Assembly: GCF_002105155.1 (NCBI RefSeq)
Contig: NW_019028979.1
Location: 1,364,001-1,428,000 of the forward strand
Source: Lobosporangium transversale
Taxonomy: Eukaryota; Mortierellomycota; Mortierellomycetes; Mortierellales; Mortierellaceae
Direction: 5' to 3'
DNA: 64,000 nucleotides
Positions 35,801-47,090 of the stretch are shown one piece after another. The notes under the pieces are model-generated. The model searched no databases and was not told where the DNA came from. It was given only the letters and a program-made list of their open reading frames with translations. Made by a program: the position numbers and the translations under genes. Positions within the stretch are counted from its first letter, which is position 1, and every line of letters begins with the position of its first letter.

Positions 35801-36932
35801 TCCTCAATAGCAATGCAGCTTGCGCGGGAACTGCACCTTCCTCCACGACATATCCATCCATGACATTGGGTGCATCACGATAATCAATCAGTCCTGTAAT
35901 GACAGGACCAACTTTTTTCTCAAACTTTTTGGGGTCTTCGTCTCCCATGGATACTCCATTCACGAGGGTTTCGCCATTGTAGGAAAACGCTAGGAACTAT
36001 GCATACCAGCAATACAAAAACAGGGTCGTGAGACAACTGATTTTCACATGAAGCTTTGCCCCCTTCTGAGCATTGAACTGTTTCGAACGCCTTGCATCGA
36101 ACAAAGCAGTCTCTACAGTTTTTTTTTTTTTTTTTTTTACTACTTACATCGCCATTTCCACTAAAGTGCTTGCCTAGTTGGTTTGAAGTCTGAAGCCCGC
36201 TCTTTTGAGAGCGTAGCAAGATCTCAGTCGTACCCAATGCGCCTGCTCCTAAGACAACAATGTCTGCAGTGACAAACATGGGTGCAATAGGAGCACCATG
36301 GTCTGCCAAGAATGTTGCCCGGCTTGAATCATGCCATTCAAAATACACAACATAGGGTGCTGGCTGATTGGGTTTTTTGTTAGACCGCTCGACACGAACG
36401 ACGTTACAGCAGGTGAAGATTTCAGCACCATGGTTCCATGCATCAGGAATATAGTTCATGAGCGTTGTGTTCTTGCTCCAATCATTAACTCCAGTGGTGT
36501 CATTGCCTGTGAGTGTACTGGCCTTTTGAAAAACACCTGCAGGGTTGAGCGCATCCTTGAAGTGAACCGTGATGGGTGGTCGGATAAAACGGTGATGAGC
36601 ACCTGCACCTTTGGCCTGAACCTCGAGTGTGGCGAGCTTGGGAAGGACAGGCCAGTCTTCAGGATAGGATGTAGGCTGGAGCATATCAATGGCACGTTGG
36701 AACGATTGGTCCAATAGTTCTTTATCCTGCCTGATCTCCTCTGGCCAAGTCTCGTCTTCGAAGATGCGGGGATCTGGCTTGAGAGCTGTATTAGCGTTCA
36801 AGAGTGATGTTCCTCCAAGGCTAGACCATTCATAAGATTAATAGAATAGTCATTAGATCTACTGCAGCACTTATTTTTCCCACAGCTTTAAGATGTTAAG
36901 TCTACTCTTAACCCCTGTTGCCAAAAAAACTA

Positions 36933-36963
<31 letters not shown>

Positions 36964-37309
36964 ATTGCTTAAAGTGCATTCCTCCATTCATTGCTTACCC
37001 GCATGCAACAAAGGCCCATTGATCCTTATTTTTGTGAATCTCATAAAGTCCGGTACGCTTGCCTTCATGCCCATGCTCACCGTTAAACTGAACTTCTGAA
37101 GCACATTTCAGTGTGTCTTCAGGGTATTCACCAGGCCACCGCTCTTCGCCACGCTCAAGAATACAAACACGCTTGCCAGCTCGTGCAAGGCGCGATGCAG
37201 CAATGGAGGCACCGTAGCCCGATCCTACTACAACTACATCGTAATGGCTCTTGAGTTTTGTTAAGGAAGAACCAATCCTTGGAGGACGATTTTTCTTGCG
37301 ATCAGGCAT
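32872..37309 (-). CDS. Bifunctional GMC (cholesterol-oxidase-like) oxidoreductase fused to alpha/beta hydrolase
   Basis: Five exons (37309-36999, 36820-36148, 35996-34428, 34313-34071, 33927-32872) join in frame to 1283 residues. The N-terminus has an FAD Rossmann motif (VVVGSGYGASIAASRLARAG) and a second piece reading ACGLGGTSLLNANTAL across the first splice. The GMC C-terminal signature follows (VHPIGGCGIG, then NPFLTISALAERA near residue 560). After a linker, the last ~370 residues form an alpha/beta hydrolase starting at IHGAAISSELFATDL across the last splice. Its nucleophile elbow reads VVAHCIGS and the histidine block is GYGHMDCIVG. Such fusions, with a cholesterol-oxidase-like domain and a C-terminal hydrolase, occur in fungi and actinobacteria. 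A sterol or lipid substrate is likely, but not shown by the sequence. Confidence 0.85.
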
Positions 37310-37407
37310 TGGATATGATATTTATTTAAATTAATTGAAGAAAGGGTATTTACAAATGATGTAGAAATGTGAATGAGCAACAGGTCAACGAATGAAAAAG
37401 AATGAGG

Positions 37408-38398
<991 letters not shown>

Positions 38399-40015
38399 AT
38401 GACAGAACCAACACCCACAGTCAAGGCTCGAGCAATTGACTTGCCGGAAATCCTTTTAAGATATCATGCTTTCTCAGCCCATCAGATCTCCTCGCCTGCT
38501 CCGCCGTATGTAAATCATTTCGTGCCGCGTTCGCACCCCTTGTTTGGAAAGACCTTCACTTTGAGGCGCCTTACCCGGTTAACAACAACCAAGCACCCTA
38601 TGCACGACGTATCAATTTCCAAAATAAAACATTCGGACAACCTGCCCATAACCCTGGGGACCATTTGAAGGAGCTACTGAAGGATCAGGACAAAGATTAC
38701 GCTATGATACTCGATGCAATTCAAGAAAAGGCTCATTGGATAAGATCCTTGTCCATTCATAGACATGATTCTGAACTGCCGCTCAAAGTTGGCAGCATCT
38801 GTAGAGAACTAGAATCTATCACTTTGGAGGGTCTGTCTTTGGTTCACCCCAAGCATACAAAGGAGTATGGGTTGCCTGTCAAACGATGATGACACGAAAT
38901 CGAGCGCACCTGAAATCGCTTACTCTCTTAAGATGGAAACTCCAAGGTCATAAACCATTGCGTGGTGAAAGCGCATGGAATCCCATTCTCAGGTGTGGTA
39001 ATGCTCAGAACCTACGATCTTTAAGTCTTACACAATGTGGCATCAGAGGGCGTCATATGGCGGTGTTTTGGACCATATGCCAGCGGTTGGAGACCTTGCA
39101 TTTGAATCATGTCTTCATGGACACAACCAAAGCTCTTGATGTCGACTCGAAGCCTCACGATTCAATGCCGCCAATAGCCATGGCGCTTCGATTCCCGCGA
39201 CTCCGGGAATTGTCCCTTCGCAATATGATCTACCATCAAGAGCATGAACAATTGAATCTTATCTGCCACTGTTCACTCCTTCAAACCCTTACCTGGTGTA
39301 CAAGATCAAGATACGATTTGACTGACTTTACAAATCGATTCATGAGGCATACAGCTGGGTGGTTGATATTTTAACCTCATGTCCTACGCTTCGAAAACTC
39401 ACAGCCAAGTTGCTCCAGGCTCGAGACATTATCGATGCCAAACCATTTGTCTGCCTTCAATTACAGGAGCTCCAAGTCTTTATAGACCTGAGATTTCCTT
39501 ACCACCGATTTACCAAGGATGAGTTGCATCAATGTAGAGCGGTGTTCAAAAGATTGTCAATCTTTACAAATCTTCGTGAACTGGATTTGGTCTCTATTAA
39601 TGACCCCTCCCATCCTCGCCAAAATATGGTGGGGCTTCCATTGAGGGTAAGGGCTGGATTGAGTCATTTGAGTGGATTAAAGAAGTTGGAGGCTGTTTAC
39701 TTTAGCGGACGACAAAAAGTGCACAAGGAGGACTTGATCTGGATGATCGATCATTGGAAGAGCCTCAGGCGCCTGACTGGTACTTGGCAAGTCTTGTTTG
39801 GAAACAAGGACTTGGTTCGTGACGATTTTTTTCATGAAGGAAAATTACAACAGTGGCTGAAGGAGCATGGTATCCAAACTGATGGCTGCCGATATGAGTT
39901 TTATAATCCCGGAGACATGGGGATCGTGGACTGCTGTGGGAGCTCTGACGATGAGCAAGAGGACATTGATGGTGCACCTCCAAAGCCCAGATCGAAAAGC
40001 GAAGAGAAAGCTTGA
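38399..40015 (+). pseudogene. F-box/LRR gene broken by frameshifts (second copy of subgroup)
   Basis: The first reading frame begins MTEPTPTVKARAIDLPEILLR. One shift later the true F-box continues as DLLACSAVCKSFRAAFAPLVWKDL. A second break at about 38889 separates ...GLPVKR from RAHLKSLTLLRWKL. A third, at about 39355, joins a fragment ending FTNRF to DILTSCPTLRKL, with roughly 70-100 residues of LRR missing compared with the copy at 25489-27328. The C-terminal part is intact: VHKEDLIWMIDHWKSLRRLTG, then LQQWLKEHGIQTDG. Same subgroup as 13289-15175 and 25489-27328. The internal loss argues for true decay rather than base-calling error alone. Confidence 0.78.
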
Positions 40016-40377
40016 ATAGATGGCTCAGAACAAAACGGAATGATATATACTTTGAATTGTTTTAAAACTATGATACTTTGGAGACAAATCGCCTTTAGAC
40101 AACATCAACATTGTTCTTGAGCTTGCCAGTGAGCTTTGATGAGCTCAACCTTCACATAAAGACATCCCCTTCCAGGTACATCTGTTGGAACAATCGCACA
40201 CATTAACAAGCCAACCAAAGACATAAAAAAACAAAATGAGGGCGCACAGCCTGGATGATGTCAGTTGATTTTATTTTTAATACTATTACTATTACTATTA
40301 CGACGACTGCGGCAGGCAAACTCATACCGAATTTCAAGAGGTTTGATGTTACAAGCAAAAAAAAAAAAAAAAAAGGA
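40016..40377. other. Spacer between F-box relic and bZIP gene
   Basis: About 360 bp with an 18-nt poly-A tract just past the bZIP stop codon. No gene seen; it presumably holds the 3' ends of the two convergent loci. Confidence 0.5.
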
Positions 40378-41489
40378 TTATGCAGAAGCACGACTAGTGA
40401 GAAGACTATGGGCCTCCGCAAGCTTGGCCTCCAACTGGGCAATGCGGGCACTCTGGTCAGCCTCCTTGGAGAGATGACCATTTTTCTCAGTTTCAAGAAT
40501 AGCAACCTTCATAGTGAGACGATTGTTAGTTGCCTCTAGCTCTGCAACCTTGGCTTCAAGCGTCTCCAATCGAACCAGCTTCTTAAGGCGTGAGCGACGG
40601 GCAGCGTCCGTGTTTTTAGCACGCTTGGCAATGATCTCCTCATTCTCCTCTGGAGGAGATAATGCGCGCTTCTTAGAAGCAGCTGAGGCAGGCACAAACT
40701 TGACAGCACTTACAGGGACAGGAACAGAGGTGATACTCTGCTCAACAGGCTCGGACTTTGGGACTACTGCGGGGGTAGTGTTCAATGGGGCAGCGCTGGA
40801 CGAAGTGTTAAGGACAGTTGCAGCATTGGCCTGAGCAATTACGGCGAGCTCCAAATCACGGCTCCAAGGGATGTTGAGCGCTGCTGCAGCCTGCTGGAGT
40901 GCAGCACTGGTCAACAGCGACGATGGAGCGGTCACTGAGGGGACCTTGACCTGAGCGGGCGCTGTAGATAGAACAGGGGCGACAATAGAAGGAGCAGGCG
41001 TCGAAACGGGGGTCACCAAATCATTGTTGACACCAAGGGCCATGTCAAAGAGAGAAGGGCCCATGACAGTGCCAAATGAATCAAATCCCAAGTCAGGAGA
41101 ATCATCCAGAGCAGAGAAGGGACTCGAAGTCAAAGAGACATCATCACCAGACAACACGCCCAATTGGAAATCATTGGCCAGCCACTCATCAAATCCACAA
41201 CCATTGTTTGTGACAGTAGCGGTAGAAGCAGGAGTGGCAAAAACGTCGTTGGTATCGTTGTTGACTGCAGGAAGTGCAACCTTGCCAACTATGAAAAAGA
41301 GGAAAAAAAAAAAAAAAGAAAAAAAAAAAAAGTGTCAAAATAGGAAGAATTTGAAGTAAGACAATTTTACGAATTATGACATTATACAAGTTGCTTACAT
41401 TGAGCAAGGGCAGACTCCAAAGCGTCTGCAGACTTGGTGAGCTTGGGATCGGTCATATCAAACATTGTGAAGTCGAAAGAGATGGCCAT
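40378..41489 (-). CDS. bZIP transcription factor of the GCN4/CPC1 type
   Basis: Two exons, 41489-41399 and 41288-40378, give 333 residues. The C-terminal basic region reads AKRAKNTDAARRSRLKKL, the invariant N-x-x-A-A-x-x-S/C-R spacing with the NTDAARRSR form typical of Gcn4/Cpc1. A leucine zipper follows (LETLEAKVAELEATNNRL, then heptads to LAEAHSLL). The N-terminal half is Ala/Pro/Ser-rich with an acidic/hydrophobic segment (GCGFDEWLANDFQLG), a plausible activation domain. Gcn4-type factors bind TGACTCA and switch on amino acid biosynthesis during starvation. The two upstream ORFs in the leader (separate entries) fit this type of gene strongly. Downstream are the F-box relic and a short spacer; upstream lies the palindrome. 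Confidence 0.88.
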
Positions 41490-41593
41490 TTTGGAGGATG
41501 TGATGGTAGGTGTTTAGTCGTATAAAAGAATGAATGGATAGATCTGAAAACGTAAAGACGTTACTCTTGCTCAAAGGTAGAGACGATAAGCTT

Positions 41594-41707
41594 TTAAGAG
41601 TGTAATAAAGAAAGTAAATAGGTTGAGGTAGCTACTACTACGATTGAGTTATTGATGTTGTTGATATTGTTATAGTTTAAGATGGGGAGGATAATTGAGG
41701 AAACCAT
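41594..41707 (-). promoter_or_regulatory. Upstream ORF 2 of the bZIP leader (37 codons)
   Basis: ATG at 41707 opens a 37-codon frame ending TAA at 41594, 104 bp before the main ATG. It is the longer, main-start-proximal uORF. In cpc-1 type genes the second uORF is of similar size and blocks translation of the main ORF when nutrients are plentiful. The role is inferred from position. Confidence 0.6.
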
Positions 41708-41889
41708 GGTGGGCTAACTTGTTTTAAACCGTAAAGGTTATAAAAGAGATGATTCTAAAAGGGTTAAAAGAGGGGAGCTACAAGGGTCTTGGAGGGGTAT
41801 GCGCAAAGGCTATACTTGAAAAGGTTCTGGTTCTTAAAATTGGTTGTTCTGGTGCGATATGGGGGTGTACAAAGAAGTACGAAGCGTAT

Positions 41890-41907
41890 TTAAGCGGAGA
41901 AGGCCAT
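41890..41907 (-). promoter_or_regulatory. Upstream ORF 1 of the bZIP leader (5 codons)
   Basis: ATG at 41907 opens a five-codon frame (M-A-F-S-A) ending TAA at 41890. It is the first of two uORFs, both upstream of the main start. No other ATG occurs on this strand between the two uORFs or between uORF2 and the main start. Function is inferred from the arrangement known for GCN4 and cpc-1. Confidence 0.55.
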
Positions 41908-42587
41908 CTTGGGCAAGATTATGAACGGTATGTGTGAAATGTAAAGCAAAAGAAGGGGTTGGATAGTACGTCCAATAAAGAAATATAATAAAAAGAAAAA
42001 AAGCTTAAGTGGTTTGTTTGGAGAATTGGAATAGTATAAATGGGAAGGGGATAAGGTAAGGAAGAAGAAAAGAAAAGAGAAAAGAGAAAAAGAAAAAGAG
42101 AGGGAAGAGAAAAACAAAAATAATAAAAAAGAAAACATGGGACATGTTTCCTGTTCCTTAAGGGCTTTGTCTACGATTATTTTTTTTTAAAGTTTTTTGC
42201 TCGGGTCTATCTTTCCCGCATCTCTCAGGAACATGAATATAATTGCGCAGATATTGTTATTCGTACACAGGTGTTACGCCAACCACAACAAAGCAATGTA
42301 CGTGGGGGTCATTGAAATGCTTTCCAAAAGCAGCGTGCAAGTTTATCATTGTTCTTTTGACAGGCTTAATTTCGTTCTTCTCACGGAAAAAAAGGTCTCG
42401 GCCATTTTGGGTGAGAAAAATGTTAGCCCTTGATCTTGTCATGTGCAAAAATAAAGTAGCAATAAATTAATAATGCAACGTGGAATGCTGCTTTTCAAGG
42501 GTCACTCAAAGGCAATATTATAGATTTTATACATGTATCATGTGGCCAGTCCCTGCATTTCCAGGTTCATATTCATGAACAGTGTAG
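41908..42587. other. Region between bZIP leader and palindrome
   Basis: Purine-rich stretch (about 42060-42135) and A/T-rich sequence; probably promoter of the bZIP gene. No gene seen. The last ~40 bp, immediately left of the palindrome, have no match to the sequence right of 50505. Confidence 0.5.
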
Positions 42588-42979
42588 TGCACATGACCTT
42601 TACAGAAATTACAAATGAATAAATTTATTTGGTATCACGTGCACTGGCCATCGATTATATTGCACTACCACTTACGTATCATGCATTCAGCGTCCCAAAA
42701 AATGCACTGTATACCTAGGCTATTTTTATGAAGTTTTCTAGGTACTCAGGCACCTTTTTTTTCACCTTTAATGCTGATTGGCGCAAATGAGATCACGCCA
42801 TGCAAGAAAAGGTTGATTTGTAATGTCAGGAATGAATGAGGATGAAGCTGACAAAAGGAAAGGTGAGAACAATAAATTGAAGTCCATTTTGCTTCTCATT
42901 CTTTCATTCCTCTTTAACTAATCTATCTCACAAAACCACGTCATTATATCTATCTACCCGCTTTCATATTACTTAAATT

Positions 42980-43642
42980 ATGTCTTCCTCTAACAACACT
43001 GCTTCCTCTTCCACCAGCCAAGTTGCTGGCAAAAAACGCGCTCGTGAGGAATTGGAAAACGACAAGAGCGCAAGTCGCCAGACCTCACCTTCCCTAGAAG
43101 GTCCACCTGCTGCCCTAGCGTTCCACTATGTGCCATGGGAACGTCCCACCAAAAATATACACGAAATCCAGAAGCTCTTTCTTGAGGGTCCATTCTGTAC
43201 TTTCAGGGAGCGGGAAGACAGTGAGCTTTATCAGGATGGCGATGAAGGGAGTCCTCGCAAGATCCTCTTTCTAGAGGGAGTGCTAAAACGCGATTTGTCC
43301 AGCAAACCCGTGACGCGTGGCAAATTTGAGATTTTCGGGCTTCATGAACCATCGCTGATCAAGCAGCTGAAGCGTCGTGACCTCAGGCTGATCAAAAACA
43401 CGGAATTGCAACGGTTAGAAGCGTTAGCTAGGGCCTCGCAACGTGCACCGGCTGCTGTCGTTTCAGTTGCAACAGAGACTGACCGTCCAGAGTCGACGCT
43501 AGAGATGTCAGAACGACAGCTCCGAACGGTTCTCACTGAACTGGAATCAGTTAATGTGGACTCGCCTCGTAACAAGCTTTTGCAAGAAAAAGCAGCACTG
43601 TTGTTAGATGTGTATAGAACCTTTAAACCAGTTGCGGAATAA
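42980..43642 (+). CDS. Companion protein of the palindrome, unknown function (left copy)
   Basis: Single exon, 220 residues, from ATG at 42980. The N-terminus is Ser/Thr-rich (SSSTSQ), followed by a basic KKRAREEL that could serve for nuclear import. The middle part (FHYVPWERPTKNIHEI, CTFREREDSELY, GLHEPSLIKQLKRRDLRL) looks folded, with alternating charged and hydrophobic residues. The C-terminal 60 residues are predicted helical. I recognise no family. Its 3' end is 88 bp from the stop of the recombinase gene on the other strand, i.e. convergent. It is repeated exactly at 49451-50113. As a second gene carried by a Crypton-like element it may be a cargo or accessory protein; that is inference. 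Confidence 0.6.
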   Translation: MSSSNNTASSSTSQVAGKKRAREELENDKSASRQTSPSLEGPPAALAFHYVPWERPTKNIHEIQKLFLEGPFCTFREREDSELYQDGDEGSPRKILFLEGVLKRDLSSKPVTRGKFEIFGLHEPSLIKQLKRRDLRLIKNTELQRLEALARASQRAPAAVVSVATETDRPESTLEMSERQLRTVLTELESVNVDSPRNKLLQEKAALLLDVYRTFKPVAE

Positions 43643-43730
43643 AGTGTTGTTTTCAAAAATATATATTATCATGAGTATAAAAAATTCGTACGGCGGTGCA
43701 CTTTGGAGAGTACATCAAAACCATAGCTTT

Positions 43731-46002
43731 TTATTTGCCCTTCTTCTTTTGGATAGACTTAAAGTACGCGTTTGAGGATCCAGCTTGCCTGATTGCAGTA
43801 TCCATTGTCGTTTTTGCCTTTATAACTCTGTCGTTCAGTGTTGGTCCTTCAGTCTTCAGGACCTCAGCCAGAGTAGCAAAGATAATTCTTCGCTTGAGCA
43901 TATACTGGTTCCTAAGATTAGGATTCCAGCCTTTGCGCCAGTCCTTTTGGAACCTATTCAAACTCCAAATCGATGGCTTTGCCCCCTGGGCCGTAAACCA
44001 TTCATCCCAAAGAGGAAAAAGAGGGGTGACCCTTGACAACATAGAGAAATTTGGGGCTGCAGCTCTGACCTGGTCAATTGGGAGCTGCAAGTAAGTCTCT
44101 GCAATCTTATCCGCTAAACATTCCAACTTCATTGTTTCCATGGCTTCATTTATCCCTCCATCTTCCTCTTGTTCCTGCACCTCGGGGTCTACTTGGTCTA
44201 GTTGCTCATTTTGGCCTGGTTGCTCGTCTTGGCCTGGTCGCTCATCCTGCTCTGGTTGCTGCTCCAAAGCATCCATCCCCCTTTGTTCAAATCCCCGCGG
44301 CTGCTCCTGGAGATGCTGCCTTGGAGGTATATGATGTATAAGGTCATTCAACTGTTGTTCTTGCTCTTTCGCTTGACGCTGCTCTTGTTGCGTCAGAATG
44401 CGATGCTCGTTCTCCATATCACTAGCTAAATGCCCAAAAGACCTGGCGGTTGTCTTCGTAAGGTTCGACATTACAGTTTGAAGCCCTTGTACGATGGTTA
44501 TCATCTCACGATGCATATGACTGCATGTTCTAGACCAGCCAGCATTACTATTCTCCGCTGTAGCTTGGAGTGCGCCCATAAAATCATCACGTACGTAATG
44601 ATCCAAAGATGACACGCTCGATTTGATGGCTTGAAGCTCTTGATGGATGACTGGAGCATTGAAACGGAGACTGTCGTTTGTTGGTGATTGTGTCTTCTGC
44701 ATGGCATCGTGAAGTCGCAAAGAAAACTCTTGGAACAGTTGCGACGAAAACACAGGGTTACTAGTGAAAACGTGGTGCTGGCTGTAGATACACAATGGAT
44801 CGCCATTGCACGCCATCAGAGCAACTGCATCTTGTAAAATAACCTTGCGCAAGTGGGCTAGGATAAGCATGATTCGCATGGCTGGAATGTACTCAGCTGG
44901 ATAAGGTACTGACTCATTGTCAGGACGATTCAGATCTTCGGGACGATCCATCATAACGTTCTCCATCCATCTGGCCCAATCGACATTGTCTGGAAACAGC
45001 TCCTCAATGAATGGAAAGATTTGCTTCTGTAATTCAACAGGCGGTATAACGGTGTTCCGCGGAAGCCAGAAATCCTCATTCTCGTGGAGAAATCCGGCCA
45101 TTTTAAATGGTACAGTCTGCGCTACCGGACTAAGGTAATGCGTTACCAAGCGGCGATGGTTCCAATTACCATGTTGGGCAATATCTTCGATGCTAGCCCC
45201 ATTGGCTTGCGCATGTTGCGCCCCAGCCTTACGGCCACTATGAGTAACCTTGGATGATGTGTAATGCGCTAGCTTCATCACCTCGCTTAGAGATCTGAGT
45301 ATGGCTATGCTATTGGTTAGGAAACAGAGTACAAAAACTTCATGTAATGGCGTATTTGCATTTCTGATAATTTCACTTGCCTGTAGAGAGTCGCAGCATC
45401 CATCGCTTTGTATTTGTCAGAGGCATGTACAAGGTACTGGGATTTCCAGTCATGCATGCGGAAATTTGGAGTAGATTCTTTCGTCTGTTGTGTAAGGTAA
45501 AGGGGTATTTTAATCATGGATGAATATTAATAGACAGCTTATATGCTGAGTTAATCTTCAACAGCAACCCATAGAAGCAGCCAATACGTACCATCCACTG
45601 CTCGAATAGATAAAAAGCGAGGCATCCAACAGGGCAAATCTCTACGTCCTTGTTACGAATAAATACAGAATGGAGCGTATGATCATTGTTCATTTTTCCT
45701 TGAGGGATTGCTATTACAATCCCAAGTGCGAACTGGTGTCCATTTCCAGCAGTCGCAAAGTGGTGGGGAAATAAGTGGCTCACTAAGGCATCTCGTATAC
45801 TTTGTCCCCGAGTGATCATAAAATGATTAAATGCAAAACACAGACGATTACGCGCGCCAACTAGCTTCTGTGTCCTGGAGACAGCACTCAGATGCTTATA
45901 GCTCCTGCTCCACGAGATCTTCATAAATTTCTTGAACATAGATAGAGGATATCCCGCACCAACTGTCAGTTGCAGAACGTCCTGGGACGACGTTCTTTTG
46001 TT
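43731..46002 (-). CDS. Crypton-type tyrosine recombinase with GCR1_C-like domain (left copy, 5' end missing)
   Basis: Mirror of the gene at 47091-49362. Exons 46002-45592, 45484-45381 and 45312-43731 join in frame. Catalytic residues of tyrosine recombinases are visible: Arg in FMITRGQSIRD, His-x-x-Arg in VTHSGRKAG, then GNWNHRRLVTHYLSP with the nucleophile Tyr. A Gln/Glu-rich linker follows, then a C-terminal GCR1_C-like block (WNPNLRNQYMLKRRII). The N-terminal core-binding domain, expected to be a few hundred residues, is not encoded in the 540 bp between exon one and the palindrome centre. So the gene is 5'-incomplete or its first exons lie in sequence I cannot recognise. Confidence 0.75.
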
Positions 46003-47090
46003 CTGGTTCAAAAGTAACGTTCATAATCTGTTTCTAGCTCTGCTGATATAAAAAAAAAAAATAAATAAATAAAGAAAGAAGGCGTGAGACTGAGGCCATA
46101 GAGGGTCGGCGTACGGCTCTAAGCAAATGGGATACATAATGGGTCCTTTGCTCAGAAGCACTCCTCCTCTCTTAGAGGGTGTTGGTATTGCGTTTTATTG
46201 AATCCATCTTTTTTTTTTTCTAAAGGGGTTACGGGGACAAGAGACAGGAACGCCGAGAAAGTAAATGAGTGAGTGGGAAGGAGAGCTTACTCGGTTTAGA
46301 AGGGTTTGGAAAGGTGTTGGGTGTAGCAATGAAGAAGGAAGAAAAGGAATGCATGAATGCATGAGACATTTTTTTTTTTTTTTTTTTTTTTCCCAGTATA
46401 GCCTGGGAGGTATTTGCAGAGGTTACAAGCAGGATTACAATTGGTGCGAAAACACAGTCACATATATACTTATTGAATACAAATTTTGTAATTTAAATTG
46501 TTAAGATTTCATTTTGTAATCCGATTACAGCAAACTACCGTTTATACTGAAACGGTAGTTTGCTGTAATCGGATTACAAAATGAAATCTTAACAATTTAA
46601 ATTACAAAATTTGTATTCAATAAGTATATATGTGACTGTGTTTTCGCACCAATTGTAATCCTGCTTGTAACCTCTGCAAATACCTCCCAGGCTATACTGG
46701 GAAAAAAAAAAAAAAAAAAAAAAATGTCTCATGCATTCATGCATTCCTTTTCTTCCTTCTTCATTGCTACACCCAACACCTTTCCAAACCCTTCTAAACC
46801 GAGTAAGCTCTCCTTCCCACTCACTCATTTACTTTCTCGGCGTTCCTGTCTCTTGTCCCCGTAACCCCTTTAGAAAAAAAAAAAGATGGATTCAATAAAA
46901 CGCAATACCAACACCCTCTAAGAGAGGAGGAGTGCTTCTGAGCAAAGGACCCATTATGTATCCCATTTGCTTAGAGCCGTACGCCGACCCTCTATGGCCT
47001 CAGTCTCACGCCTTCTTTCTTTATTTATTTATTTTTTTTTTTTATATCAGCAGAGCTAGAAACAGATTATGAACGTTACTTTTGAACCAG

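Noticed and set aside
46265-46828. 79-residue frames on either side of the palindrome centre
   Set aside because: They include an encoded poly-Phe from a poly-T tract and lack any family resemblance; they are most likely non-coding centre sequence.
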